From contig JBHENW010000050.1 of the NCBI GenBank assembly GCA_046261875.1, positions 1 through 64,000 on the forward strand: a stretch of 64,000 nucleotides of DNA. The letters are read 5' to 3'. The stretch comes from JBHENW01 sp046261875 (GTDB lineage Bacteria > Acidobacteriota > Thermoanaerobaculia > UBA5066 > Gp7-AA6). The notes under the pieces are model-generated. The model did no database searches. It was not told the origin of the DNA and worked only from the letters and a program-made list of their open reading frames with translations. The translations under genes and the position numbers were made by a program. Positions 36,206 through 45,304 of this stretch are shown piece after piece (position 1 is the first letter of the stretch; every line of letters begins with the position of its first letter).

Positions 36206-36787
36206 CTAAATAACATCGTCCTCGCCCAGGGCGACGTGGAGGAGGTCCCAGAGCAGGTGGAGAAGCACCGTATGGGTTTCCTGCACGCGGTGGATGGACC
36301 AGGCGTTGACCGTGAAGCAGTAATCGCAGGAGTCGGGCATCTGCCCGCCGTCGCGTCCGGAGAAGCCGATCGTCAGGAGCCTCAGCTCCCGCGCCCGCCG
36401 CAGCGCCCGGTTGACGTTGGTGGAAGCCCCGGAGGTCGAGATCCCCAGCGCCATGTCTTCCGGCCGGGCGAGCAGCTCGAGCTGATCGGTGAAAACGCGG
36501 GAAAAGTCGGTGTCGTTGCCGATCGCCGTCAGGGTCGCGGTGTCCACGGTCAGAGCCGCCGCGGGGAGGGCCCGGCGCTTCTCGATGATGGGGTGCTGGA
36601 ATTCCACGGCGACGTGCTGCGCGTCACAGGCCGAGCCGCCGTTGCCCATCACCCAGAGGCGTCCCCCGGCACGGAAGCGCTCCGCCATGGCCCGCACACA
36701 GTTCTCGAGCTGCTCCGCGTTCTCTTCGAAGAACCGGACCTTGACCTCGGCGCTTTCACGCGCTTTGCGAAGGATGGCTTCTCGCAC
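36206..36787 (-). CDS. GmhA-like SIS-domain protein in the hyp operon
   Basis: 193 residues from GTG 36787, overlapping hypD by 32 bp. The SIS domain shows [18 protein letters not shown], the Ser-rich phosphate loop [11 protein letters not shown] and a late [13 protein letters not shown], as in sedoheptulose-7-phosphate isomerases. From general knowledge, GmhA-like genes recur in group 1h hydrogenase operons. No other heptose genes are here, so a role in maturation, not LPS synthesis, is likely but untested. Confidence 0.8.
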   Translation of the reverse strand: MREAILRKARESAEVKVRFFEENAEQLENCVRAMAERFRAGGRLWVMGNGGSACDAQHVAVEFQHPIIEKRRALPAAALTVDTATLTAIGNDTDFSRVFTDQLELLARPEDMALGISTSGASTNVNRALRRARELRLLTIGFSGRDGGQMPDSCDYCFTVNAWSIHRVQETHTVLLHLLWDLLHVALGEDDVI

Positions 36788-37880
36788 CGGTCCCCAGGTA
36801 CCTCCCGTATTGATAGTAGGCCGCGCAGCTGCCCTCGGCCGAGACCATGGTCGCACCGAGCGGCGTCTGCGGCGTGCACTCGCGCCCGAAGGCGGGGCAG
36901 TCCGACGGCTTCTTGAGGCCCCGCAGAATCAGGCCGCTGATGCAGAGCGAGGACTCGGCCGTCTCGATCGTGTCGACCTCGAAGCGCTTCTCCGCGTCAT
37001 GCTCGGTGTATTCGTACCGGACCTTGTAGCCGGATTTCGGGATGGACCCGACCCCCCGCCACTTGCGGTCGGCGATCTCGAAGACCTCGAAGACCAGGTC
37101 GCGCGCCGGCTTGTTCCCGTCGCGCGTGACCAGCCGCGAATACTGGTTTTCCACCTCCGCGCGGCCCGCCTCGAGCTGGCGCACGATCATCAGGATTCCC
37201 TCCAGGAGATCGATCGGCTCGAACCCCGTGATCACGATGGGGACCCGGTATCGTGCCGCCAGAGACTCGTACTCCCGAAAGCCCATGACCGCGCAGACGT
37301 GTCCGGGTCCCAGGAATCCCTCGACGCGGTTTCCCGGGGCCTGGAGGATGGCCGCCATGGCCGGCGGGACCAGGACATGCGAGACGAGCATCGAAAAGTT
37401 GCCGACGCCCTCCCGCTTCGCCCGATAAATCGCCATGGCGTTGGCCGGAGCGGTCGTCTCGAACCCGATGCCGAAGAAAACGACCCGCCGGGAGGGATTC
37501 AGACGGGCGATCTTCACGGCGTCGAGCGGTGAGTAGACGACGCGCACGTCGGCGCCGCGGCTCTTCAGCGTGAGCAGGTCGCCCCGCGACCCGGGGACCC
37601 GGAGCATGTCGCCGAAGGACGTGAAGATCACGTCCGGCAGGGCGGCGATCGCGTGAGCCCGGTCGATCATCTCCATGGACGTCACGCAGACGGGACAGCC
37701 CGGCCCGTGGACGAGCTCGACGCTCGCGGGCAACATCTGGTCGATTCCGTAACGGATGATCGAGTGGGTCTGGCCGCCGCAGACTTCCATGAGCACCCAG
37801 GGACGGGTCGCGGTCCGGGCGATGCGCGAGGCGAGATGACCGGCGAGCCCCGCGTCGCGGTATTCGTCGAGGTATCTCAC
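36756..37880 (-). CDS. hypD: Hydrogenase maturation protein HypD
   Basis: 374 residues from GTG 37880, overlapping hypC as GTGA. Conserved cysteines: [20 protein letters not shown], and in the C-terminal part [15 protein letters not shown] and [10 protein letters not shown] around the [4Fe-4S] cluster. With HypC it forms the scaffold on which Fe(CN)2CO is built. Confidence 0.95.
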   Translation of the reverse strand: MRYLDEYRDAGLAGHLASRIARTATRPWVLMEVCGGQTHSIIRYGIDQMLPASVELVHGPGCPVCVTSMEMIDRAHAIAALPDVIFTSFGDMLRVPGSRGDLLTLKSRGADVRVVYSPLDAVKIARLNPSRRVVFFGIGFETTAPANAMAIYRAKREGVGNFSMLVSHVLVPPAMAAILQAPGNRVEGFLGPGHVCAVMGFREYESLAARYRVPIVITGFEPIDLLEGILMIVRQLEAGRAEVENQYSRLVTRDGNKPARDLVFEVFEIADRKWRGVGSIPKSGYKVRYEYTEHDAEKRFEVDTIETAESSLCISGLILRGLKKPSDCPAFGRECTPQTPLGATMVSAEGSCAAYYQYGRYLGTGARSHPSQSA

Positions 37881-38152
37881 GACGGTCTCGTCTCCGGATT
37901 CTCGTCCAGGTCCGCGGTCAGCTCGCCGAGCTGACCTATTTCTTCCAGGATCCGCAGGGACTCCGCGGCCTGTTCGGGATCGATCTTGGAGATCGCGAAA
38001 CCGACGTGCACGGCCACGTACTCGCCGGGGACCGCGTCGGGCACGTACGCGAGGCAGACGTCGCGCGTGATGCCCCCGAAACGCACGCGGCCGAACTTCA
38101 GACCCTTCTCGTCGCGGATCTCGAGGATTTCTCCCGGTATCGCCAGGCACAT
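37877..38152 (-). CDS. hypC: Hydrogenase maturation chaperone HypC
   Basis: 91 residues. It begins MCLAIPGEI with the Cys2 that binds the iron, followed by the small OB-like barrel ([30 protein letters not shown]). It carries Fe(CN)2CO between HypD and the large subunit. It starts 2 bp after the hypF stop and overlaps hypD. Confidence 0.95.
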   Translation of the reverse strand: MCLAIPGEILEIRDEKGLKFGRVRFGGITRDVCLAYVPDAVPGEYVAVHVGFAISKIDPEQAAESLRILEEIGQLGELTADLDENPETRPS

Positions 38153-38154
38153 GG

Positions 38155-40443
38155 TCAGCTCTCCCGTATCCGCCAGGCGGCTACGGCGGCCTGGCCGAGC
38201 GACAGCCCGCCGTCGTTGGGCGGGACCTGCCGGTGTAACAGGACCTCGAAGGCGTCTGTCTCGAGCAGCGTCGCGCAAAGCTCGGTGAGGCGCCGGTTCT
38301 GAAAGCAGCCGCCCGACAGGGCGACGACGCGGACCCCGGTCTCCTCCCGCGCGCGGGAACATCCCTCCCGGACCGCGGCGGCGAGGGTCGCGTGGAAGCG
38401 GGCCGAGATCTCCGCCGTCTCCGCCTTCGAACGGAGTTGCGCGGCGATCTCGCGGACGCAAGGACGCAGGTCGACCTCGAACGGCGCCGGGCGATCTCCT
38501 CGGATGACGAAGGCGAAAGGCCGGGCGGCGTCCGAACCGGCGGCGGCCTCCAGCTCGATCGCCGCCTGGCCTTCGTAGGTGACGTGATCCCGGACGGCGC
38601 AGAGCGCCGCGACCGCGTCGAACCACCGCCCCGCCCCCGTGCTATCCGGCGAAGCGACCCTCTTCTCGATCAGGTGCGCGACGCCGGCCAGGCGCGGGCC
38701 GATCCGGCCGAGCAGGTCGAGCGGCTCTCCCGCGTCCCGCAGGACGGCCGCGGCGAGGCGCCAGGGCTCCCGGATCGCCGCCTCCCCCCCGGGCAAGGCG
38801 ACCGGCCGCAGATGGCCAATCCGGCGAAAGCCAGAAAAGTCAGCGAGCAGAAACTCACCGCCCCAGAGCTCGCCGCGCGGGCCGCAACCCGTTCCGTCGA
38901 ACGCGACACCGATCGCGCGGTCCGTCCGGCCGTTGTCGGCCAGGCAGGAAGCGATGTGCGCATGGTGGTGCTGGACCGGGATCCGCGGAAGCCCGCTCCG
39001 CAGCGCGAATCGCGTCGAGGCGTAGTCCGGGTGGAGATCGTGCGCGAGCGTGCGGGGGTTGGTTCCCAGCAGCTGCGAGAGCTTGACGCCGACCTCGCGG
39101 AAGAAGGAAAACGCCTGCAGGTTATCGAGGTCCCCCACGTGCGGAGACAGAAACGCCTCGCTCCCGCGCGTCAGGCAAACGGTGTTTTTCAGCTGGGCTC
39201 CCAACGCGAGGACCGGGGGAGCCTCGAACGGCAAGCGGATCGGGATGGGAACGAAGCCGCGCGAGCGGCGGACCGGCTGGGCGAACCCCGCGAGGATCCG
39301 CACGACCGAGTCGTCTGCCCGGGTATGTATCTCCCGGTCGTGGAGAAGAAAGGCGTCCGCGATGCCTGCCAGACGCTCCAGAGCCTCCTCCTCGGTGCGC
39401 GCGATGGGCTCCTCCGAGCGGTTTCCGCTCGTCATGACGAGCAGGAGCGGGCCGCTCGCCAGGATCAGATGGTGGAGCGGCGCGTAAGGGAGCATGATCC
39501 CGTACTCGTTCAGCCTCGGCGCGACGGAAGGAGCGAGGGAGGTCCTCACCGGCATCAGCACGATCGGACGCTGCGGCGAGAGCAGAGCCTCGCGGGCGGC
39601 CGGACCGACCTCGCAGATCGCCTCGATTTCGTCGAGCGTTCCGGCCATGAGCGCGAACGGCTTGTCGGGACGGCCCTTGCGTTCCCGCAGCCGCCGCAGG
39701 GTCCGCTCGTTCGAGGCGTCCGCGGCGAGGTGGAAGCCCCCGATGCCCTTGATGGCGACGATCTGCCCCGCCCGAAGCCGATCAGCCGCCGCCAGGAGCG
39801 CGTCTTCGCGAAGGAGGGGCGCGCAACCGGGCGCCACGAGCTCCAGACGCGGGCCGCACCCGGCGCACGCGTTGGGCTCGGCGTGAAACCGCCGGCTCGC
39901 CGGGTTCTCGTATTCCCTGCGGCAGGGATCGCACAGGGTGAACCGGGCCATGGTCGTCCGTTTCCGGTCGTAAGGCACGTCGCGGACGATCGTGTACCGG
40001 GGACCGCAGTCCGTGCAGTTGATGAACGGATAGCGGTACCGCCGATCCGCGGAATCGAAGAGCTCTTTCAGGCACGCGGCGCAGGTGGCGGCGTCGGCCG
40101 GGATGCTCGTGGCGGCGGACGTGGCTTCGCCGCTCGCCACCACGCGAAATGCAGTCTCCCCGAGGGGCGCCAGCTCGGACATCTCCACGGCGTCGATTCG
40201 CGCCAGCGGCGGAGCACCGGCGCGCAGCAGGGCGGCGAAGCCGCTCACCGTTTCCAGGGGCCCCTCCAGCTCGATCCAGACCCCTTGCGAGTCGTTGCGG
40301 ACGATGCCGGCAAGGCCCGCTTGCCGCGCCAATCGAAACACGGCGGGACGGAACCCCACCCCCTGCACGGTTCCGCGGACGCGCAGGCCGCGCCGGACGG
40401 CGGGGCTTGCGGCGGGCGCCTCCGCAGACCGGGTCGCGCTCAT
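38155..40443 (-). CDS. hypF: Carbamoyltransferase HypF
   Basis: 762 residues. I chose ATG 40443 because it overlaps the upstream stop as ATGA. Domains in order: acylphosphatase ([12 protein letters not shown]), two zinc-finger pairs (CAAC, CTDCGP, CDPC, CAGCGP), YrdC-like ([14 protein letters not shown]) and a Kae1-like C-terminal half ([25 protein letters not shown]). It transfers carbamoyl from carbamoyl phosphate to HypE. Confidence 0.95.
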   Translation of the reverse strand: MSATRSAEAPAASPAVRRGLRVRGTVQGVGFRPAVFRLARQAGLAGIVRNDSQGVWIELEGPLETVSGFAALLRAGAPPLARIDAVEMSELAPLGETAFRVVASGEATSAATSIPADAATCAACLKELFDSADRRYRYPFINCTDCGPRYTIVRDVPYDRKRTTMARFTLCDPCRREYENPASRRFHAEPNACAGCGPRLELVAPGCAPLLREDALLAAADRLRAGQIVAIKGIGGFHLAADASNERTLRRLRERKGRPDKPFALMAGTLDEIEAICEVGPAAREALLSPQRPIVLMPVRTSLAPSVAPRLNEYGIMLPYAPLHHLILASGPLLLVMTSGNRSEEPIARTEEEALERLAGIADAFLLHDREIHTRADDSVVRILAGFAQPVRRSRGFVPIPIRLPFEAPPVLALGAQLKNTVCLTRGSEAFLSPHVGDLDNLQAFSFFREVGVKLSQLLGTNPRTLAHDLHPDYASTRFALRSGLPRIPVQHHHAHIASCLADNGRTDRAIGVAFDGTGCGPRGELWGGEFLLADFSGFRRIGHLRPVALPGGEAAIREPWRLAAAVLRDAGEPLDLLGRIGPRLAGVAHLIEKRVASPDSTGAGRWFDAVAALCAVRDHVTYEGQAAIELEAAAGSDAARPFAFVIRGDRPAPFEVDLRPCVREIAAQLRSKAETAEISARFHATLAAAVREGCSRAREETGVRVVALSGGCFQNRRLTELCATLLETDAFEVLLHRQVPPNDGGLSLGQAAVAAWRIRES

Positions 40444-41207
40444 GACGTCCATGCGTTCGCGACCGCTCCGATCGCGACCACGGCGGGCGACCCGGGGGCG
40501 TAATCGAGGAGGGCCTTTCCGGCTCGCTCCGATTGGAGCACCGCTTCGTCGAAGGGGACCCAGCCGGCGATGGGGATCCCGCGCGCCTCACAGAACTCAC
40601 GGACCGCGATCTCGTCCTCGGCCGTTCGCGCCTTGTTCGCAACGGCCTCGACCCTCGGGATGCCGAGCTCGCGGCCGAGCTCGACCGCGCGCGCGCCCGT
40701 CTCCAGCGCCCGGAAGTACGGCTCCATGACCACCACGAGCGCATCGACGTGCCGCGGCGTCCCGCGGCTGAAGTTCTCGAGCCCCGCCTCCATGTCCGCG
40801 ACGACGGGGCCCGTGGAGGCGCCGACGAGCTGGGCGAGCAGGCTACGCACGGTAGCGTGGTTGCGGCACATTCAACCGGTCCCCGCGTGCCCCACGCGGC
40901 CCAGGATCAGGAGCCGGACGCCGTCCGGCGCCTCGACTCCGTAGCGCTCCGCGATCTCTTCCGGGGAGGCCACCAGCATCAGCTTTTCTTCGCCGTCGAT
41001 GTCTTTGCGGCGCTCCATCACGTCGCGGGGCACGGTGGGGAGGCGCATCGCGTCCGACGGCGAGAGCCCCAGCGCGACCGCCAGGTTCGGGTTGGAATCG
41101 CCGTCCACCGCGAGAGCTCTCCCCTCGCGTCTCCCGAGCAGGCGGGTGAGGGTCGCCGCGATCGTCGTCTTCCCGACGCCACCCTTCCCGCCGATGGCGA
41201 TCCTCAC
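40440..41207 (-). CDS. CooC-type nickel-insertion ATPase, candidate selenoprotein (in-frame UGA)
   Basis: About 255 residues if UGA at 40874-40872 is read through. GTG 41207 overlaps the upstream stop as GTGA. The N-half has the deviant Walker A GKGGVGKTT and AVDGDSNPNLA. After GRVGHAGTG comes UGA, then MCRNH. The same frame continues with VVADMEAGLENFSRGT, VVVMEPYFRALETG and VANKARTAEDE, all MinD/CooC hallmarks. In CooC proteins this spot is the CxC motif that binds Ni/Zn at the dimer interface, so UGA replaces the first Cys (UxC). A SECIS-like hairpin follows. HypB is missing, so this ATPase probably supplies Ni. Alternatives: nonsense mutation, TGC-to-TGA error, or a split protein restarting at the ATG beside UGA. 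Confidence 0.75.
40839..40859 (-). promoter_or_regulatory. Candidate bacterial SECIS hairpin after the UGA codon
   Basis: On the minus strand, 15 nt after UGA, GCTAC-CGTGC-GTAGC forms a perfect 5-bp stem with a 5-nt loop. It extends by CA/TG across one C-C mismatch. The apical loop has G at its second position and lies about 21 nt from UGA. This fits the bacterial SECIS rules I know: G among the first two loop bases, and loop 16-37 nt from UGA. Short hairpins are common in GC-rich DNA, so alone this is weak. Confidence 0.45.
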
Positions 41208-41590
41208 CTGTTCCTCCGATCGTCAACCCTCGGCTCGCCCGCGGATCCCGGCTCGTGCTCGTGATCCTGCTGGCAGGAGAACCCGCATTCCCCGTGTCCC
41301 TCCGCCAGCATCTCCCGGAAGTTGTCGACGAATCGCCGGCGGGCCTCGGGGAGACCGGACTCGGTCAGAGCGTATCGTTCCTCGGGCCGCCGCTCGACGG
41401 CGCCCAGCGCTTCCAGAGTCTGAAGCGTCGCCGCGATCTCCGGCTCGGGATAGACCAGAAACCCGGCGAGGTCGCGGGCGGAAAGCTGCTCGCCAAAACC
41501 CTGTCCCCGCATCCAGAAGAGAAGCTCCAGGACCTCGTCCCGGCGCGCGACCTCCCGGACCGCCTCCCCGTCGGGCGTGGGCCGGCTCAC
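41204..41590 (-). CDS. Winged-helix-like protein with His/Cys metal-binding tail
   Basis: 128 residues from GTG 41590; both ends overlap neighbours as GTGA. Residues 20-90 look like a winged helix (LLFWMRGQGFGEQLSARDLAGFL in part, then LQTLEALGAVER and YALTESG). The tail has the cluster HGECGFSCQQDHEHE, suited to bind Ni or Zn. HypA, the nickel/zinc metallochaperone, is missing from this operon, so this protein may take its place or sense metal. That is inference. Confidence 0.65.
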   Translation of the reverse strand: MSRPTPDGEAVREVARRDEVLELLFWMRGQGFGEQLSARDLAGFLVYPEPEIAATLQTLEALGAVERRPEERYALTESGLPEARRRFVDNFREMLAEGHGECGFSCQQDHEHEPGSAGEPRVDDRRNR

Positions 41591-42363
41591 AGCCCCACCA
41601 GCACGGCCGTGGCGTCGAGGCGGACCGGAAGGAGCTCGAGCGAAAGCTCGGGGCGATCCACGCAATGGCCGTCGGAGAGATCGAAGCGGTGTCCGTGACA
41701 GGGGCACGTGATCACGCGACCCTCGCGGCGCCATCCTTCGGGAGCCATCCCTCCCGACGGGCAGCGATCCCGGAACGCGTACACCTCGCCTCCGACGTCG
41801 CAGGCGAGCACGGAGTCGTCGAACATCTGGATCCTGCGAAGCTCTTCGTCCTCGAGCTCGAAGCGGTGCACGAGCGGAAGCCAGTTCCGCCGTTTTTCGG
41901 CGTAGGCCATGTTGACCGATGACGTCACGATGACGGCGTGATCCGGCAGATCGTCTTTCAGGGACTTCTCGACCTCGGAAGCCAGAGTCTCGAGCGAGAC
42001 CGCGGGGTCGAGCGGTCGGACCAGGTGGATTCGCACGGACCCGGGGGTCACTTCCATCAGCTGCGCGGCCGTTCGGTCTTTCTCGAGGAGCGGCCGGAGC
42101 CGTTCGAGCGCCGATCCGACCTGCCGGGCGACGTCGGTTTCGATGAGCCCATAGCCCTCGAGGATTCCCGCCACCACGGGATCCCGGCGGAGCTTCTCGA
42201 CAAGGCCCGGGTCGGACGCGCCGGCGATCGCGAGGGTGCGCGCGAACGCGTCGCGGTGCAGATCGAGAACGGCCCCGAGCGCTTCGACGATCCGATTCCG
42301 GCCGTCGTCGTAGGAGTACATCTCGAGCACTCGAAGAAGCTCCTCCAGCTTGTCATCGCCCAT
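41587..42363 (-). CDS. NifU-like domain fused to Rieske [2Fe-2S] domain (hydrogenase electron carrier)
   Basis: 258 residues. The N-terminal 90 residues are helical. The middle segment (about 80-150, LMEVTPGSVRIHLV) resembles a NifU C-terminal-like domain but lacks its CxxC. Residues 165-258 are Rieske-like: RCPSGG and ITCPCHGHRFDL. The first motif has Ser where C-x-His is expected; the second is intact (CxxH). Rieske-type partners (HucE/HhyE) carry electrons in high-affinity hydrogenases, which suggests the same job here. Confidence 0.75.
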   Translation of the reverse strand: MGDDKLEELLRVLEMYSYDDGRNRIVEALGAVLDLHRDAFARTLAIAGASDPGLVEKLRRDPVVAGILEGYGLIETDVARQVGSALERLRPLLEKDRTAAQLMEVTPGSVRIHLVRPLDPAVSLETLASEVEKSLKDDLPDHAVIVTSSVNMAYAEKRRNWLPLVHRFELEDEELRRIQMFDDSVLACDVGGEVYAFRDRCPSGGMAPEGWRREGRVITCPCHGHRFDLSDGHCVDRPELSLELLPVRLDATAVLVGL

Positions 42364-42832
42364 GTTCGGCCGCCAGGACTTCGCGCACCCGAATGGCCGC
42401 CTCGTTCACCGCAGCCCGGACCGGCGGGGAGAGGGTGAGATCCAGTTCACAGCTCTGGGGTTCACATCCCACGATCGTCACATCGTCGGGAAGATAGCCG
42501 AGCGTCCGGGCGACTTTCATGGCCCGCGTCGGTTCCGCGAAGTGCGGATCGATCCCGGGCTCGGAAGCGGGGGCGAGATCCGCCTGGCTCGGGTGGAACA
42601 CGTAGAGGGTTCCCGGCGGCTGCCCGCGGCGCACCGCGTCCACGATGACGAGCCGGCCGCAGCCGTTCATCAATCCGAACACGAGCTCCATTCCGCCGAT
42701 GCCGACTTCGAGGAGCTCCGCTCCCGGAGGAAGCGGATCCTCGGCGAGCCTCCGAACGACTTCCACCCCGAACCCGTCATCGCCCAGGAGGAGGTTTCCG
42801 AACCCGGCCACGACCGCCCGCCCGGATGTCAC
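42353..42832 (-). CDS. Hydrogenase maturation protease (HybD/HyaD family)
   Basis: 159 residues from GTG 42832 (GTGA overlap with the upstream gene); ATG 42844 is also possible. It shows GFGNLLLGDDGFGVEV, with the Glu/Asp pattern that binds nickel, and VIVDAVRRGQPPGTLY with the second Asp. The family clips the C-terminus of the [NiFe] large subunit after nickel insertion. A second protease-like gene lies directly upstream. Confidence 0.85.
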   Translation of the reverse strand: MTSGRAVVAGFGNLLLGDDGFGVEVVRRLAEDPLPPGAELLEVGIGGMELVFGLMNGCGRLVIVDAVRRGQPPGTLYVFHPSQADLAPASEPGIDPHFAEPTRAMKVARTLGYLPDDVTIVGCEPQSCELDLTLSPPVRAAVNEAAIRVREVLAAEHGR

Positions 42833-43413
42833 GACGGCAGCCATCCGGCGATGGCGCGGCGGATCTCCTCGATCACGCGGGGCACCGCCCGCTCGACGAC
42901 GGGAGAGAGCTCCTCTCCCCAGTCGTCATCCAGGGCCTCGACTTCGATGACGACCACGTCCTGCGGCAGCTTGTCGAAGTAGGTGGCGATGATGAGGATG
43001 TTGTCGAGGCTGATGACGCCGGTCACGGCCTCGGCGACGCGCGCCTGGATCTCGTCTGCATCGGGAAGCGTACGGCGCCACGGGTAACGCAGGACGTCTC
43101 CCGGGGGGCGGCCCCGCTTGACGGCTCCCACGAGAACGATCCGGTCGTACGGGGGGCGGGCGTCGAGATTGTGCATGACGCCCACCGGTCCATAGCTCAA
43201 ATCCTCGAACTCGACCCCGTCCGGCCAGCTCTCCCGTGCGAGGCGCTCGATGAGAAGCGGGCCGAAGGAAAGGTCCCGCAGGAGGCGGTAGCCCACCCCG
43301 CCCACCAGAAGGCGTGGACCTCTCGAGGATTCGAGCTCTGTGGTCAGGCCGGAAGCGTCCGGATCGGGGCCGGTGAGCTTCCGCGAGCTCTCAATCGTCG
43401 GTCCCGCAGGCAC
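42829..43413 (-). CDS. Second hydrogenase maturation protease-like protein
   Basis: 194 residues from GTG 43413, overlapping the large-subunit gene by 23 bp. GGVGYRLLRDLSFGP matches the family's GxGNxLxxDxxxG motif, but with Tyr for Asn. The acidic segment VEFEDLSYGP and VLVGAVKRGRPPGDV lacks the usual Asp (IVDA), so its nickel site looks incomplete. It may be a non-catalytic paralog or chaperone beside the conserved protease. Confidence 0.75.
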   Translation of the reverse strand: MPAGPTIESSRKLTGPDPDASGLTTELESSRGPRLLVGGVGYRLLRDLSFGPLLIERLARESWPDGVEFEDLSYGPVGVMHNLDARPPYDRIVLVGAVKRGRPPGDVLRYPWRRTLPDADEIQARVAEAVTGVISLDNILIIATYFDKLPQDVVVIEVEALDDDWGEELSPVVERAVPRVIEEIRRAIAGWLPS

Positions 43414-45253
43414 AGGTGTTCACCTCGCACGTGATGTGCTGGTCGCCGGCGTAGATGTGGGTCGTGCACGGCATGCACGGGTCGAAGCTGCGGATGGCGC
43501 GGAGGATGTCGATTCCCCGGAACTTCTCCGGGCTGGCGAACTCCTCGAGGATCGGAGTCGCCAGGACGGCCTCTTCGTAGGGGCCCGGGTTGCCCCACGG
43601 GTCTTTCGGGCAGGCGTTCAACGTGGACGGCGTGATGATCTGGTAGTTGACGATCGCCCCCTTGTCGAGCTCCAGGTGGTGCGAGAGCCAGCCGCGTCCC
43701 GCGCCCCAGAAACCGACCCCCATCCGATGGTCCTTCGGAACCTCGAACGGAGTCGACGTGCGGTAGTCGCCCGTTTTCAGGATATCCATCCCGATCAGCC
43801 AGTTGTCGTAGGCGACCACGCACTGGTACGCGATCGAGTACGCCCGCGCGCGATTGCGCTCGAACGCGTTGAAAACCGGAGGGATCTTCCACTCGACCTC
43901 GACCGCCGGATCGATGTACTTCGGGATCAGGATCTTCATGCCGTCCGGCGTCAGATCGAGGAACCGCCGATGGGGGAGCTTGCCTGCGAGCACGGTGATC
44001 CACGGTCGGGCGTAGGTCCCGGCTTCCACAGCCACCCGGTCCCATCGAGGCGCGGTGGCCCAGCTGTACTTCTCGCGCCAGTTGGTTCCGCCCGGTTTCG
44101 GTTTCGTTTCCTTGTTCCAGGGGTGGTGGGGCGACAGGGGAGCTCCGAGCGGGTCCGTCTTGTGGGGGTGGCCGGTCCACTGCTCGTAGTAGGAGTGCTC
44201 GATGAACTCCTCCATGCCGAGATTTATCTGCTGGAGCTTCGTCGTAACGAGCTTTCCATCGAGGATCACGCCGGGCGTCGCCCATCTCCGCTCCCCCCAG
44301 GCGTTGCAGTTCGCATAGGTGGCGTCGTAGGCGGTCGGGTCGTCCCAGATTCCGAGATCGGCCATGTTGACGGGCCGCGTGCCGCACTCTTTGTACTTTG
44401 CGTTCGCGTCGTAGAAGAAGTCCGCGATGTCGTTCCAGATCGCGATGGCCCGCTTGGCGAAGTCGAAGGTCTTCATCAGTCGATTGAGGTACACGTTGAA
44501 GCTCTGGATCGTCACGGTGTGGCTGATGCCGCCGGGGACGATCGTCTCGGGGTGCGGATACTTGCTCATCAGGGTCACGTAACCCTCGCGCGCCATGCGG
44601 GAAAGCTCCAGACCCTCGAGATACAGCTTGCCCACGAGGGGGTTCATGTCGTGGAAGAGATCGCTCATCTTCGAGTACCCGTGGATGCTTCCCCAGCGCG
44701 TCTCCGTGCGCGTCGCCCGGTCCCAGAGCGTCGGCTCCGTCTTCTTGATCATGGCCTCGGAGTAGTCCGGGCCGGCCAGCATGAAGAGATGCATGCTGTT
44801 GTCCCACACGAACTCCATCGAAAGCGCGAGGTTGCGGATGACGACGGCCAGGGGCGGGGGGCAGATCCCGAACGCCATCTCGATCGCGAGAGCGGAGCAG
44901 GTCGAGTGGACGCCGCCGCACACCCCGCAGGCGCGGCTGCTGATGAAGATCGCGTCGCGCGGATCGCGCCCCTTCAGAATCACTTCGTATCCGCGAAAGA
45001 GCGTCGCGATCGAGCTCGCTTCGAGGACCATGCGGTTCTCGAGGTCCACGACGCTGTGGAAGCCGAGCGCTCCGGCCACGCGCGTGAGCGGGTCGTAGTC
45101 CATCGCCTTGACGTAGCCGTTCTTCGCGAGGAGCTTCTTGATCCCGTCGCGATCGATCGCCTTCGTTTCGTACGCGAACGGGTCGGCGGCCCCGCCTCGA
45201 AGGGTTGCGCCGCCCTGTGCGTCGAACTCGATTGGAAGGTTACGGAAGCACAT
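43391..45253 (-). CDS. hhyL: [NiFe] hydrogenase large subunit, group 1h-like
   Basis: 620 residues. The N-terminal nickel-binding motif is SRACGVCGGVHST. The C-terminal one is SFDPCMPCTTHI. Both CxxC pairs are intact with no Sec. Residues DPLTRVAGALGFHSVVDLE and LFRGYEVILKGRDPRD are the group 1h/actinobacterial-type style. A tail of about 25 residues (HITCEVNTCACGTDD) follows the second motif; it would be removed, or kept if this lineage does not process. It forms the H2-activating core with the small subunit. Confidence 0.93.
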   Translation of the reverse strand: MCFRNLPIEFDAQGGATLRGGAADPFAYETKAIDRDGIKKLLAKNGYVKAMDYDPLTRVAGALGFHSVVDLENRMVLEASSIATLFRGYEVILKGRDPRDAIFISSRACGVCGGVHSTCSALAIEMAFGICPPPLAVVIRNLALSMEFVWDNSMHLFMLAGPDYSEAMIKKTEPTLWDRATRTETRWGSIHGYSKMSDLFHDMNPLVGKLYLEGLELSRMAREGYVTLMSKYPHPETIVPGGISHTVTIQSFNVYLNRLMKTFDFAKRAIAIWNDIADFFYDANAKYKECGTRPVNMADLGIWDDPTAYDATYANCNAWGERRWATPGVILDGKLVTTKLQQINLGMEEFIEHSYYEQWTGHPHKTDPLGAPLSPHHPWNKETKPKPGGTNWREKYSWATAPRWDRVAVEAGTYARPWITVLAGKLPHRRFLDLTPDGMKILIPKYIDPAVEVEWKIPPVFNAFERNRARAYSIAYQCVVAYDNWLIGMDILKTGDYRTSTPFEVPKDHRMGVGFWGAGRGWLSHHLELDKGAIVNYQIITPSTLNACPKDPWGNPGPYEEAVLATPILEEFASPEKFRGIDILRAIRSFDPCMPCTTHIYAGDQHITCEVNTCACGTDD

Positions 45254-45304
45254 GATTGTCAGCTTTCCGCTGTCACCTCTCGTGTGTCAGCGTGTCGCGT
45301 TGCC

